Below are positions 9,104 through 18,686 of a stretch of DNA of 64,000 nt, in pieces. The stretch spans positions 186,001 through 250,000 of the forward strand of contig NZ_QGGL01000002.1 in NCBI RefSeq assembly GCF_003148565.1, given 5' to 3'. Numbering within the stretch: the first letter of the stretch is position 1; each line of letters opens with the position of its first letter. Origin of the DNA: Tumebacillus permanentifrigoris. GTDB taxonomy: Bacteria; Bacillota; Bacilli; Tumebacillales; Tumebacillaceae. The notes beneath the pieces were generated by a model. That model saw only the letters and a program-made list of their open reading frames with translations. It was not told where the DNA came from and did not search any database. The translations under genes were made by a program, and so were the position numbers.

Positions 9104-9733
9104 CTACTTTTGTCTGGAGATCGGGAGTCGCAACATCTGTTTATCCTGCACCTTGCTCCAAACCAGCAGACCAACCGCCGCGCCAAGCAAGGCCAACAGC
9201 ATGTCCCACTGGGCATCCCAGATATCGCCTTGCAAACCGAGGAAGTCTTGGGTTTCATCGCCTCCCACTTTCACCGAGCCCATCTCCAACAATTCGTAGA
9301 ACGCCGCCACGGACAGCACGAGGTTCAGCACGAGAAACGCCAACCAGCGCGGATGATCATCCCGGATCGGCGACTTGCGCACCAACACTTCCCGCGCCAC
9401 CAGCGCTGCGACGATGCCCTTTATGAAATGTCCGAACCGGTCGTAATTGTTGCGCGCCCACCCGTAATGATCCCGCAACCAATTGAACAACGGGTTGTGC
9501 TCATACGTGTAGTGCCCGCCCACCGTCACAATCACCGCACCGATCCAGATCCACACATACGTCAGCGTCGTCAACGGAAACCGCTTGTACGTCGCGATCA
9601 ACACGATCACGATCACAACAATCGGCCCCAACTCCAACGACCACGTCAACAATTCACGCGGACGAATCACCGACCACACGAACACCGCCAGATAGAGCCC
9701 CAGCAACACCGCATGCAAAGTCCGAACACGCAT
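9104..9733 (-). CDS. DUF2238 family membrane protein (YjdF-like)
   Basis: A 209-residue protein with about six membrane helices and the conserved motifs [30 protein letters not shown] and [17 protein letters not shown] of the DUF2238/YjdF family. The polar residues Asn, Asp, His and Glu lie at helix ends. The function is unknown. The ATG at 9733 has AAGGGAG nine bases upstream, whereas an in-frame extension to 9859 would run into the divergent Dps gene. It is a monocistronic unit. Confidence 0.85.
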   Translation of the reverse strand: MRVRTLHAVLLGLYLAVFVWSVIRPRELLTWSLELGPIVVIVIVLIATYKRFPLTTLTYVWIWIGAVIVTVGGHYTYEHNPLFNWLRDHYGWARNNYDRFGHFIKGIVAALVAREVLVRKSPIRDDHPRWLAFLVLNLVLSVAAFYELLEMGSVKVGGDETQDFLGLQGDIWDAQWDMLLALLGAAVGLLVWSKVQDKQMLRLPISRQK

Positions 9734-9818
9734 CCAGATCCGCTCCCTTCTCACCGAAATAGGATTTCCCAATTCAGGGCAAGCTACCCTGAGAATCTTC
9801 GTGAAAGAAGGGAATTCC

Positions 9819-10256
9819 ATGTCCAACCTTACGCAAGTTCTGAACAAGCAACTCGCCAATTTCAGCGTCCTCTACGTCAAGCTGCACAACTACCACTGGA
9901 ACGTCAATGGCCCACAGTTCTTCACCCTGCACGCCAAGTTCGAAGAGTTCTACAACGAAGCCGCACTCCACGTTGACGAGATTGCCGAGCGCATCCTGAC
10001 GATCGATGGCCAACCGCTGGCGACGATGAAGGACTACCTCGGAACCTCCTCCATCCAAGAAGCGGCCCCTAACGAGACGGCGGAACAGATGGTGCAGAGC
10101 GTCGTCTCTGACTTCCAGACGATCCTCTCCGAACTCAAGTCGGGCATGGAAACGGCTGATCAAGCCAACGACGAAACCTCTGCCGACATGCTGCTCGCCA
10201 TCTACACCGGGCTCGAAAAGCATGTCTGGATGCTCAGCGCCTTCCTCCGCCACTAA
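9819..10256 (+). CDS. dps: Dps family DNA-starvation/ferritin-like protein
   Basis: A 145-residue Dps protein: [18 protein letters not shown] and [17 protein letters not shown] contain the His, Asp and Glu residues of the inter-subunit ferroxidase centre. Dps dodecamers oxidise Fe2+ with H2O2, store iron and protect DNA in stationary phase. The Met at 9819 is chosen because AGAAGGGAATT precedes it. A PerR-like operator was looked for upstream but not recognised. A strong terminator follows. Confidence 0.93.
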   Translation: MSNLTQVLNKQLANFSVLYVKLHNYHWNVNGPQFFTLHAKFEEFYNEAALHVDEIAERILTIDGQPLATMKDYLGTSSIQEAAPNETAEQMVQSVVSDFQTILSELKSGMETADQANDETSADMLLAIYTGLEKHVWMLSAFLRH

Positions 10257-10257
10257 G

Positions 10258-10295
10258 AAAAAACACCTGTTCCGCAACGGAACAGGTGTTTTTTT
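10258..10295 (+). terminator. Terminator after dps
   Basis: Arms ACACCTGTTCC and GGAACAGGTGT around GCAAC, followed by seven T. Confidence 0.88.
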
Positions 10296-10338
10296 ATGCT
10301 ATAATGAAGTTTCCGTAAACAGAAAGGAGGGGTTCACG

Positions 10339-11247
10339 ATGACGATGCGACGTTGGATGTGGCCGCTGTTGATCCTCGCAACTGGCGCCGTGCTGGTGGG
10401 GATCACCACCGTACAGAACTGGGGCATCGGGTGTATCCTGTTGATCTTGCTCACGCTGTTTGGCGTCCAGCACGATCAGACGAACATCCCGTGGAAAAAG
10501 TACCTGCCCTACGGCTTCCTCGCGCTGTTGTTCCCCTTTGTCATGTATAACTATGCTGGCGGATTCTGGGAGCACGTGGCAAGCTGGCAGACCAAGAGCG
10601 TACACCACATCTTTCAATGGAATGACCTGTTCAATTCGATTCCGTTTAACGACGGTTCCTTTATCTGGATCTGGCAGCCAGAGTGGTTGACGAGGTTTAT
10701 CGGCTGGGTGTATTGGTATGGCTTCACCCTGTCATTCTGGGCCTGCATGATTCGCAGCTTTTTTACCAAAGACGTGAAAAAGATGCTCCACTATTCCTTC
10801 GCTGGATTTGTCCTGCAAGTGCCGCTGATCCTGCTTTTTTACAACACGGTCTTTCTCCAAGAAGTCTGGTGGGTGCGCGGACTTCCTGATCTGCTCAACC
10901 CGTGGTACCGCGATTACACGCACAACGAATACCTCGTCTGGGTGCAGAACTGCTTCCCGAGCATGCACACCTCGATGGCGTTCGCGATGTTGCTGATGGC
11001 GATGCGCGAGAAGTCACGTGCGTTCCGCTGGATCATGGGCACGTACTGCACGCTGATCATCCTGTCCACCCTGTACCTGAGAATCCACTGGGTGCTCGAC
11101 GTGTTCGCAGGTATGTTGTTTGCCTACCTCGTCGTCAAACTCGCAGATGGGATCATGAAACTCCCGGCACTCTGGCAACGACGCACTCCCAGCGGTCTGG
11201 TGCAACCACAAGTCGCCGCCACTGCGGAACACCCACAGGAACAGTAA
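10339..11247 (+). CDS. PAP2 superfamily membrane phosphatase
   Basis: A 302-residue protein with about six membrane helices. Near residues 205-212 it has CFPSMHTSMA (PAP2 motif 2, PSGH-like with Met-His) and around residue 245 YLRIHWVLDVFAG (motif 3, the nucleophilic His and supporting Asp). The layout resembles the inositol-phosphorylceramide-synthase-like or phosphatidic-acid-phosphatase branch, so the substrate is likely a lipid phosphate or undecaprenyl pyrophosphate. The start is set by AGAAAGGAGGGG. It is flanked by two terminators and stands alone. Confidence 0.85.
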   Translation: MTMRRWMWPLLILATGAVLVGITTVQNWGIGCILLILLTLFGVQHDQTNIPWKKYLPYGFLALLFPFVMYNYAGGFWEHVASWQTKSVHHIFQWNDLFNSIPFNDGSFIWIWQPEWLTRFIGWVYWYGFTLSFWACMIRSFFTKDVKKMLHYSFAGFVLQVPLILLFYNTVFLQEVWWVRGLPDLLNPWYRDYTHNEYLVWVQNCFPSMHTSMAFAMLLMAMREKSRAFRWIMGTYCTLIILSTLYLRIHWVLDVFAGMLFAYLVVKLADGIMKLPALWQRRTPSGLVQPQVAATAEHPQEQ

Positions 11248-11284
11248 AAAGGCACTCCGCCGCGAGCGGATAGTGCCTTTTTTT
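11246..11284 (+). terminator. Terminator after the PAP2 gene
   Basis: Arms AAGGCACTCCGC and GCGGATAGTGCCTT (one bulged base) followed by seven T. Confidence 0.8.
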
Positions 11285-11300
11285 ATGCCAGCGCAGCCGC

Positions 11301-11660
11301 CTAGCCTTGCTGCCGTTCGTTCTCTTCCTTCTCCCGCCGTTGCGCTTCCAATTGCAGGCGAATCGTGCGGCGCAACGGATCCTCTGGGATCGTGACCTCC
11401 GCGTCACCAGTTACCTTGCACTGACAGCCGAGTCGGTAGCCGTCCTTGATCATGCGGTCGCTGAGCATGTGCTTTTCCATGCGGCTCAATTCGGAGGGCG
11501 GTGTACTGAACTTGATCAGCACCTTGCAGGTCGTACAAGCCCCACGCCCCCCGCACTTGCTGGGCAACAAAACTTTTGCCGCCCGCGCCGCCGCGAGGAT
11601 CGTCCCCCCGTCGCGCACCTCCACCGTCTTGCCATGCGGTTCAAACGTTACCTTGCTCAT
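11301..11660 (-). CDS. 2Fe-2S ferredoxin
   Basis: A 119-residue ferredoxin with the ligand pattern CGGRGACTTC (C-X5-C-X2-C) and a fourth cysteine in GCQCKV. The C-X5-C spacing is the adrenodoxin/bacterial-ISC type. The C-terminal 20 residues are charged (RREKEENERQQ). It should carry single electrons; the partner is unknown. It lies 26 bases downstream of the DUF309 gene on the same strand, probably co-transcribed. Confidence 0.9.
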   Translation of the reverse strand: MSKVTFEPHGKTVEVRDGGTILAAARAAKVLLPSKCGGRGACTTCKVLIKFSTPPSELSRMEKHMLSDRMIKDGYRLGCQCKVTGDAEVTIPEDPLRRTIRLQLEAQRREKEENERQQG

Positions 11661-11686
11661 GAGAAAACTCCTTCCAACACCTCTGC

Positions 11687-12112
11687 TTACTCCCCGTCTT
11701 CCTCATCCAACGGCACAACCGGTTCCGCGGGCAGTTCCGTGCCATCCTCTAACCACAATTGCAGGGCCTCAACCCCAAGCGCACGCGCTTCCACCGCTTC
11801 CATGCCGACCACGTTCGGGATGCAGGCGAGGCTGTCCTCGATATAGTTCAGTACCCGTTGGACGTTCAGCGCCCGAAACTCCGGTTGATACGGGGTCAAC
11901 AGCTCATGTGCCCGCGTGAACAACGCCCGACATCCAGCGATGTTGCCAGTATTCAGGTGGAACAACGCCACCGCCACCTGAATCAAACCTTTATAAAAAT
12001 CGATGCGCTCCCCGTGCCAATACCCTTCCAGCACTTCATGCGCCTCAAAATACTGCCGTCTGTTCATATAGAGCAGATAATCCAACACTTCCTCGGGATG
12101 CTGTTCCGCCAT
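11687..12112 (-). CDS. DUF309 family protein
   Basis: A 141-residue helical protein containing RRQYFEAHEVLEGYWHGE and FYKGLIQVAVALFHLNTGN, the diagnostic blocks of DUF309 with conserved His, Glu and Trp. The function is unknown; related proteins are sometimes proposed to bind metals. The start is placed at the ATG at 12112, nine bases after AGAGAGGTG; a GTG at 12136 is possible but has no site. Transcribed ahead of the ferredoxin gene. Confidence 0.82.
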   Translation of the reverse strand: MAEQHPEEVLDYLLYMNRRQYFEAHEVLEGYWHGERIDFYKGLIQVAVALFHLNTGNIAGCRALFTRAHELLTPYQPEFRALNVQRVLNYIEDSLACIPNVVGMEAVEARALGVEALQLWLEDGTELPAEPVVPLDEEDGE

Positions 12113-12195
12113 CCGCGCCAACACCTCTCTTTGCACCTAGTATACACTACATCTTTCATGCAACCGATTGTTCTACAGCGAAATCTAAAAACTTA

Positions 12196-12224
12196 TTGAA
12201 TATTGTGGTTTGCTTTGTTATATT
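12196..12224 (+). promoter_or_regulatory. SigA promoter of the amylase gene
   Basis: TTGAAT, a 17-base spacer and TATATT, 62 bases before the amylase start codon. Confidence 0.65.
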
Positions 12225-12228
12225 GTGA

Positions 12229-13827
<1,599 letters not shown>

Positions 13828-13833
13828 TTGCAG

Positions 13834-13872
13834 AAAAAGAGTTTGCTGCGCACGGCAGCAAGCTCTTTTTTT
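13834..13872 (+). terminator. Terminator after the amylase gene
   Basis: Arms AAAGAGTTTGCTGC and GCAGCAAGCTCTTT around GCACG; it may also serve adaB, which converges. Confidence 0.85.
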
Positions 13873-14354
13873 CACGCTTCCAGATCCAGCAATTCACGCT
13901 TCATCGGGAGTCCTCCGCGATAGCCGGTGAGGTTCCCAGAACTGCCGATCACACGGTGGCACGGGATGAGGATCGGGATCGGATTCGCCCCATTGGCCGC
14001 CCCGACCGCTCGCACGGCACGCGGTCGCCCGATCTGGTTCGCGATCTCCGAATAACTGCGCGTCTCTCCGGCGGGAATCTGCGCGACCGTCCGCCACACC
14101 GCCTGCTGAAACTCCGTCCCGCGCATGTCCAACGGCAATGTAAACACCCGCCGCTCCCCTCGGAAGTACTCCTCCAACTGCCGAGTCGCTTCCTCGACCG
14201 CCTGCGCATCCTCGACCAACACAGCTCCTGGCACCTGCTTGGCCACCCACGTTTGCAAGGTCTCGAACGACTGATTGGGCAACATGATCGAGCACACACC
14301 TTGTTCCGTCATCGCTACATATAATTCCTGAACCTTCGACCACGCGACGATCAT
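13872..14354 (-). CDS. adaB: Methylated-DNA--protein-cysteine methyltransferase (AdaB/Ogt)
   Basis: A 160-residue O6-alkylguanine alkyltransferase with the acceptor motif PCHRV (C132), the helix-turn-helix part RPRAVRAVGAANGANP with the arginine finger, and the final FRGG-like YRGGLPMKRELL. It removes methyl groups from O6-methylguanine in a suicide reaction. The ATG overlaps the stop of adaA (ATGA), so the two are one operon, as in B. subtilis adaAB, where methylated AdaA activates the operon. Confidence 0.93.
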   Translation of the reverse strand: MIVAWSKVQELYVAMTEQGVCSIMLPNQSFETLQTWVAKQVPGAVLVEDAQAVEEATRQLEEYFRGERRVFTLPLDMRGTEFQQAVWRTVAQIPAGETRSYSEIANQIGRPRAVRAVGAANGANPIPILIPCHRVIGSSGNLTGYRGGLPMKRELLDLEA

Positions 14355-14899
14355 CGCTGCTTTCCTCCTCGAAACTGTGTGGGTGTCTGCCCCGTCTGCT
14401 CATGAAAAACAGTCGAAAAGTGCGACAAGTTCACATATCCAACCTCCCCGGCGACCTCCGTGACGCTCCAGTCGGTCGTGCGCAACAACTCCTGCGCCAC
14501 CGCCATCCGTTTGGCGAGCAAAAACTCCGCTGGCGTCTGCCCGGTCTGACGCTTGAACACCCTGTGTACATGATGCGGATTCATCCGCACTTGCTCCGCG
14601 AGCAGCTCCAAGCTGAGCGACTCCGCGTACCGCTGTTCGATCACAGCCTGCACCTGCGCGACCACTTCATCCGCAGGTCCTCGCCATGCCATTTCCTCCG
14701 GTCGGCAGCGCTTGCAAGCGCGAAACCCTCGCCCGATCGCTTCCTCCGCCGACCCAAACACCTGCACATTCTCCCGCTTCGGCGTTCGCGACTTGCACGA
14801 CGGCCGGCAATAGATCCCCGTCGTCCGCACCGCGTAAAAAAAAGCCCCGTCCAACGCCGGGTCGCATGTTTCAATCGCTTGCCACTGTTGTTCGTCCAT
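14351..14899 (-). CDS. adaA: AdaA: methylphosphotriester-DNA methyltransferase and transcriptional activator
   Basis: A 182-residue protein. Residues 1-75 form the Ada zinc domain with the four ligands C31, C35, C62 and C65 (YCRPSCKSRTP, FRACKRCRP), of which the first receives methyl from phosphotriesters. Residues 80-180 form an AraC-type double helix-turn-helix (LEQ-like LAEQVRMNPHHVHRVFKRQ and VTEVAGEVGYVNLSHFSTVF). It lacks the C-terminal O6-MGMT domain of E. coli Ada, which is supplied by the overlapping adaB. Methylation turns it into an activator of the adaptive response. Confidence 0.93.
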   Translation of the reverse strand: MDEQQWQAIETCDPALDGAFFYAVRTTGIYCRPSCKSRTPKRENVQVFGSAEEAIGRGFRACKRCRPEEMAWRGPADEVVAQVQAVIEQRYAESLSLELLAEQVRMNPHHVHRVFKRQTGQTPAEFLLAKRMAVAQELLRTTDWSVTEVAGEVGYVNLSHFSTVFHEQTGQTPTQFRGGKQR

Positions 14900-14996
14900 C
14901 TCCCGTCCCTCCCTTACCTGCCCCTCTAGTGTAACGCACCTCTGCGCCTGCGAGTAGCCTGTCGCAATGAAGAGTCAAGATCGCCAAACGGTCGAT

Positions 14997-15029
14997 AAAA
15001 AAAGCCCCCGCATCAAGCTGCGGAGGCTA
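14997..15029 (-). terminator. Terminator of the 61-residue orphan gene
   Basis: On the minus strand, arms AGCCTCCGCA and TGCGGGGGCT around GCTTGA, then seven T. Confidence 0.75.
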
Positions 15030-15057
15030 TCATTGGTATGTCACATTGTATGCGTTT

Positions 15058-15243
15058 TCACGCAGCGTTGAGGAAGTTCAACGCCACGAACCAGTCGTAC
15101 TCTTCTTCTAATCCATGCGATTCCAGTTCGCGGTAGTACGAGAGGAACTCGTCGCTGGTCATGCCAAAGCGCTGTTCACACTCCTGGATGTAGGTCTTTA
15201 GCTCTGCGTGCTTGCGGTCGATGTAGTCTTGCATAGTCTGCAA
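15058..15243 (-). CDS. Small acidic protein of unknown function, antitoxin-like tail
   Basis: A 61-residue protein predicted helical, MQTMQDYIDRKHAELKTYIQ at the start and ending in GMTSDEFLSYYRELESHGLE, then EEYDWFVALNFL. The tail (GMTS-EF ... EYDWF) recalls the toxin-binding C-terminus of some small antitoxins, but no toxin gene is next to it. The frame is flanked by AGAGGGGATTGCAG-type upstream sequence and its own terminator, so it is likely expressed. The function is unknown. Confidence 0.6.
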   Translation of the reverse strand: MQTMQDYIDRKHAELKTYIQECEQRFGMTSDEFLSYYRELESHGLEEEYDWFVALNFLNAA

Positions 15244-15413
15244 TCCCCTCTCAGATCAGATTCGCTCTTTCAACTGCCTCAGTATAACATATATGTTTCT
15301 CAACGTCGATATATGACATACTACTTACCGAAAAATACTTCTTTGTCACACCCCGTGATATCCGCCCATACACTGCACCAAGACATTTGAGGCGAGGATT
15401 GGAGGTCAAGACC

Positions 15414-15677
15414 ATGTTGCATCCTCTCGTGCAGGAGAATTACTACTTACGGCGGCGTGTCGCGGAATTGGAGCGCGAGAACCAGCACATCCGGCTGATG
15501 TTGGCGGCCAAGACGTTGATCATCAACAAAGTCGAGTTCAACCTCGATAACATCGACATCGACACACTCTCCGGTTCCCTGCAGATCGGGATCACCCATC
15601 AGGCGCAGACGGAAGGTTCGAGAGAGGGCACTGTCTCCCTCCCTCACCTGCCCGAACGGCCGATCATGGAGATCTGA
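15414..15677 (+). CDS. GerPC-like short protein
   Basis: An 87-residue protein: an N-terminal coiled coil (VQENYYLRRRVAELERENQH) followed by NKVEFNLDNIDIDTLSGSLQ-IGIT. The phrase 'V..L.GTLNIG(I/L)T' is the hallmark of GerPC and related spore-coat permeability proteins, but full GerPC is about 200 residues, so this is a short relative. It should act in the spore coat or germinant access. The start at 15414 follows GGAGGTCAAGACC. It lies six bases before an SGNH hydrolase and is co-transcribed with it. Confidence 0.65.
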   Translation: MLHPLVQENYYLRRRVAELERENQHIRLMLAAKTLIINKVEFNLDNIDIDTLSGSLQIGITHQAQTEGSREGTVSLPHLPERPIMEI

Positions 15678-15683
15678 CCCCTT

Positions 15684-16358
15684 ATGCCACCATCGACACG
15701 CAAAACCCTCGTCGCCCTCGGCGACTCGATCACAGCAGGCGTCGGAGGCACGTGGAATCGCGGCTACCCGACGCACCTCGCCAAGCGCCTCGAAGCACAA
15801 CATGCTGACCTGAAGCTCGTGAACTGGGGCATCCCCGGCCTGACGATCCCGCGCCTGACCAAAGCCCTGCGCAAAGGGGATCATCTCTACGACACGCTCG
15901 CCACCGCCGACTGGATCGTGATGACGATCGGCGGCAACGACGTCATCAACCTGTTCCCGAAACGTTTCGACGAGTCGGAGCCGCTCACCCTGCAAAGCCA
16001 AACCATCGCCCGCGAACTCGACTTGTTGATGACCACGCTGATCTCGCTGACCACCTGCCCGATCTACCTCGGCAACCTCTACAACCCGTTCCCGCAATCT
16101 GAACTCGCCGCCCACCTGATCGGGGCGCTGAACCGCTTGCACCTCACACCGCTCGCCAAGCGCTACCAGCATGTGCATCTCGTTCCCCTCTCCAACGTGC
16201 TGCGCGGTGAGGAACCGCGCGCGATCCAATATTTCAAGACCGGAAGTATTCAGGACATGAAAAAGTACTTCCGCCGCCCGATCCACCCGAACGACCACGG
16301 GCACGAGCTGATCGCTGAAGCGTTTTATCGCGCCATCTGCAATGGGCAGCAGCCCTGA
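15684..16358 (+). CDS. SGNH/GDSL-family esterase
   Basis: A 224-residue SGNH hydrolase: block I VALGDSITAG (nucleophile Ser), Gly in NWGIPGLTI (block II), block III TIGGND and block V HPNDHGHELIAEAF (catalytic Asp-His). No signal peptide is evident, so it acts in the cytoplasm or, given its GerPC-like neighbour, possibly in the mother cell. The family includes lysophospholipases and carbohydrate esterases; the substrate cannot be told. Confidence 0.88.
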   Translation: MPPSTRKTLVALGDSITAGVGGTWNRGYPTHLAKRLEAQHADLKLVNWGIPGLTIPRLTKALRKGDHLYDTLATADWIVMTIGGNDVINLFPKRFDESEPLTLQSQTIARELDLLMTTLISLTTCPIYLGNLYNPFPQSELAAHLIGALNRLHLTPLAKRYQHVHLVPLSNVLRGEEPRAIQYFKTGSIQDMKKYFRRPIHPNDHGHELIAEAFYRAICNGQQP

Positions 16359-16386
16359 GCCCGCCAATCTCCACGTTTGTCCCGTG

Positions 16387-16414
16387 TGCCAACCTCCCTC
16401 CGCTGCATACGATG
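16387..16414 (+). promoter_or_regulatory. Promoter-like element of the second YjcZ gene
   Basis: TGCCAA, 13 bases, CATACGAT within the context CCGCTGCAT shared with the element upstream of the gene at 2776. The distance to the start codon is 49 bases. CATACGAT resembles a SigK/SigE -10, and TACGAT could alternatively be a SigA -10. Confidence 0.4.
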
Positions 16415-16454
16415 AGAGCAGAAAGACAAACCAAACATGAGGGAGTGTTGACAA

Positions 16455-16586
16455 ATGTCTCATCATCAACAACAAGCTGTCGGCGGTTACGGTATGTTTG
16501 GTGGCTTCACTCGTTGGGCGATCGTATTCCTGATCATCTTCGTACTGTTCATCCTGCTCGTTCCGGAGCACGGCGGCGGATACTAA
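16455..16586 (+). CDS. YjcZ family sporulation miniprotein (second copy)
   Basis: A 43-residue protein, MSHHQQQAVGGYGMFGGFTR then a single membrane helix WAIVFLIIFVLFILLVP and a Gly/Tyr tail. It is a paralogue of the gene at 2776: the GGYGM..GG.TRWA.VFLIIFVLF.LLVP core is shared. GGGAGTGTTGACAA precedes the ATG. Probably expressed during sporulation; the role is unknown. Confidence 0.85.
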   Translation: MSHHQQQAVGGYGMFGGFTRWAIVFLIIFVLFILLVPEHGGGY

Positions 16587-16623
16587 TCCGCACCACGCAG
16601 CTCATCCCTGCGGATCTTGACAA

Positions 16624-16659
16624 TAAAGCGGTGGTCTCTGCGGAGACCACCGCTTTTTT
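16624..16659 (+). terminator. Terminator after the second YjcZ gene
   Basis: Arms AAAGCGGTGGTCTC and GAGACCACCGCTTT around TGCG, then T run. Confidence 0.88.
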
Positions 16660-16702
16660 CACCTGCCGCGCAGCAAAAAAAGCGGGCATCCTCTGCGCCC
16701 GC

Positions 16703-17266
16703 TCACTTCTGACTGCCCATCATATTCATCATCATCTTGGCGATCCCGTCCATAGAGAACCCGCTGTCCTTGTTCTCCTGCGGCGCGGGCTGTGCAGGTT
16801 GCGGTGGGCGCATGCCCGGTGGCATCCCGTACATCCCCGGCCCGTGCCCAATCGGATGCATCCCCTGTGGATGCATCCCTTGCGGATGCCCCATCGGCGG
16901 CCCATATCTGCCACCATATGGCATCGCGGGCGTCGCATGTGTTGGCGCCTGTGGTTGGGTGCTGCTCGATCCGTCCTTGTTAAAGTACTTGGTGATCGCG
17001 TTCCCGATCATGCCCTTGATCATGTCCATGATCATCGGATTCCCGAGGATCGCCGTCAGAAACCCTCCGTCGAGCAACCCGGCCGGCACTGCTGCTGTGC
17101 GAATCGCCTCCGAGAAGTGTACCGCCAACCGCAGATACTCCTCCTCCGACATGTTCAACTTGCGCGCTTCCTGCGCGATCATCCTCCGCAGGTCCCCGTC
17201 GATCACGATCGCTCGCTTCGTGTGCTTGGTCGGTCTCTTCCGCTTGCTCCGTACCATGTCTCCCAC
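16703..17266 (-). CDS. Unknown protein with a Met/His/Pro/Gly-rich repeat region
   Basis: A 187-residue protein not recognised. The N-terminus is very basic (RSKRKRPTKHTKR) followed by a ribbon-helix-helix-like segment (IVIDGDLRRMIAQEARKLN, then MSEEEYLRLA). Residues about 70-95 are hydrophobic. The C-terminal third is low-complexity, with imperfect repeats GHPQGM/MHPQGM/MHPIGHGPGM, then a final MDGIAKMMMNMMGSQ. Such Gly/His/Met-rich tails occur in spore coat proteins, but this is only a resemblance. The GTG at 17266 is favoured since AGGGGGTGA precedes it by seven bases; the ATG at 17257 is alternative. Confidence 0.65.
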   Translation of the reverse strand: MGDMVRSKRKRPTKHTKRAIVIDGDLRRMIAQEARKLNMSEEEYLRLAVHFSEAIRTAAVPAGLLDGGFLTAILGNPMIMDMIKGMIGNAITKYFNKDGSSSTQPQAPTHATPAMPYGGRYGPPMGHPQGMHPQGMHPIGHGPGMYGMPPGMRPPQPAQPAPQENKDSGFSMDGIAKMMMNMMGSQK

Positions 17267-17385
17267 TCGCTCACCCCCTCTACATCCTACGGCGAGGGTA
17301 GACATTTGGTCTGGACGCGTGTCCTGTATCTTGCAAAAAAGAGGCTCCCCGATGATAATAAACCTATTGAGAGGAGGCAGCACCC

Positions 17386-17574
17386 ATGCCGTTTGTACAT
17401 ATCGAATGGATGGAAGGCCGCACACTGGAACAAAAACGCGAGCTGACCACCCGCATCACCGCTGCTGTTGCAGAGATCGCTGGCATCCCCAACGACCGCG
17501 TCCACGTCTTCATCCGTGACATGAAAAAGGACGAATACGCCGTTGGTGGCGAACTGCTGATCGACAAAAAGTAG
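17386..17574 (+). CDS. 4-oxalocrotonate tautomerase family protein
   Basis: A 62-residue tautomerase: Pro directly after the initiator Met (MPFVHIEWMEGRT), the catalytic base once Met is removed, and the family pattern TTRITAAVAEIAGIPNDRVHV. The size equals 4-OT/YwhB/DmpI enzymes, which assemble as hexamers and tautomerise enol acids. The physiological substrate cannot be assigned. The start follows GAGAGGAGGCAGCACC. It is a single gene with its own terminator. Confidence 0.9.
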   Translation: MPFVHIEWMEGRTLEQKRELTTRITAAVAEIAGIPNDRVHVFIRDMKKDEYAVGGELLIDKK

Positions 17575-17576
17575 TC

Positions 17577-17620
17577 AAAAAAGCCTCTGTCTGCACCTTG
17601 GTGCGGACAAAGGCTTTTTT
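17577..17620. terminator. Bidirectional terminator between the tautomerase and corA genes
   Basis: Arms AAGCCTCTGTCTGCACC and GGTGCGGACAAAGGCTT flanked by A and T runs; the genes converge on it. Confidence 0.82.
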
Positions 17621-17622
17621 GC

Positions 17623-18594
17623 TCAGATCCATTTGCGCTTGAGGAACGTCTTCATCATCCAATAGGAGATCGCGACAAGTCCAAGGGTGACAGCGCCCGT
17701 CGCCCACCACGAAGTCTGGAACGGCAACGGGACGTTCATCCCGAAAAAGCCGGTGATAAACGTCAGCGGGAGCATCAGGGTCGAGATGACGGTCAGGACT
17801 CGCATCGTGTCATTGGTGCGCGCAGAGACGAGCGAGTAATACGTCTCCAACGCACCGCTGATCAAGTCGCGCTGGGACTCGACCGTATCGGCGATGCGCT
17901 CCAAATGGTCGACCAAGTCGATGTAGTACGGGATGTTGTCCTCGCTGATCTCGAAGGAATAACGCCCGTTGACGTTGGCAAAGATCCGCTTCTGCGGCTG
18001 GATCACCCGCCGGACCAACACGATGTTGCGTTTGAGCGAGAGGAACTCCTCGGTGATCTCATGCGCAGGTTCCACATACATCTCATCTTCGAGTTCATCA
18101 ATCCGTGACGTCAAGCGGTCGACGATCGGGAAGTACTCGTCCGTGATTCCGTCGACCATCGCGTAGAGCAGATAGTCCGGTCCACGGTTCATGAACTGCG
18201 AGCTGCGCAGCGAGGCGGCCGCAACTCGCCCGATCGATTGCAGCGGTTTCTTGTGAATCGTTACCAAGTAATTGCGCCCGAGGAACACGTTCAGTTCCTC
18301 CGTCGTAATCTCGATCTCGCGCTCCTCATCATAGCGGAGGGCGTGGAAGACGAAGAAATAATAGTCATCGTATTTGTCAACCTTCGAACGCGGTGAGTCG
18401 TGCAAACAGTCCTCGATCGCAAGCGGGTGGAATTCAAATGTGTTCCCGATATACTTCAATTCTTCAGCCGTACAGTTGTAGAGATCGATCCACAGCAGAT
18501 TCTTGGGGTCCTGCAGAAGCTCCTGACGGGTCTGCAGATCGACGTCATGGTACATCTTGTTTTCAATAAAGTTGTAGAAATACGTCTTGATCAT
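17623..18594 (-). CDS. corA: CorA-family Mg2+/Co2+ channel (first of two)
   Basis: A 323-residue CorA: soluble N-domain with FHPLAIEDCLHDSPRSKVDKYDD, a long coiled helix, and two C-terminal membrane helices with the selectivity motif GMN in FFGMNVPL, ending in a basic tail KTFLKRKWI. Pentamers conduct Mg2+ into the cell. A second CorA at 31061 shares the FHPLAIEDC motif and architecture. Monocistronic, start with GAAAGAAGGGCCGCGCC upstream. Confidence 0.93.
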   Translation of the reverse strand: MIKTYFYNFIENKMYHDVDLQTRQELLQDPKNLLWIDLYNCTAEELKYIGNTFEFHPLAIEDCLHDSPRSKVDKYDDYYFFVFHALRYDEEREIEITTEELNVFLGRNYLVTIHKKPLQSIGRVAAASLRSSQFMNRGPDYLLYAMVDGITDEYFPIVDRLTSRIDELEDEMYVEPAHEITEEFLSLKRNIVLVRRVIQPQKRIFANVNGRYSFEISEDNIPYYIDLVDHLERIADTVESQRDLISGALETYYSLVSARTNDTMRVLTVISTLMLPLTFITGFFGMNVPLPFQTSWWATGAVTLGLVAISYWMMKTFLKRKWI

Positions 18595-18686
18595 GGCGCG
18601 GCCCTTCTTTCACTCTCTGTCGAATCGTCTATTCGAATTATAGGTCTAGGAGACAGGAGCGTCAATGCTTCCGTCTTCAAATCTCC

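Noticed and set aside
16820-16900. Short direct repeats resembling a repeat array
   Set aside because: They encode the HPQGM repeats of the unknown protein at 16703-17266 and have no spacer structure, so are not a CRISPR array.
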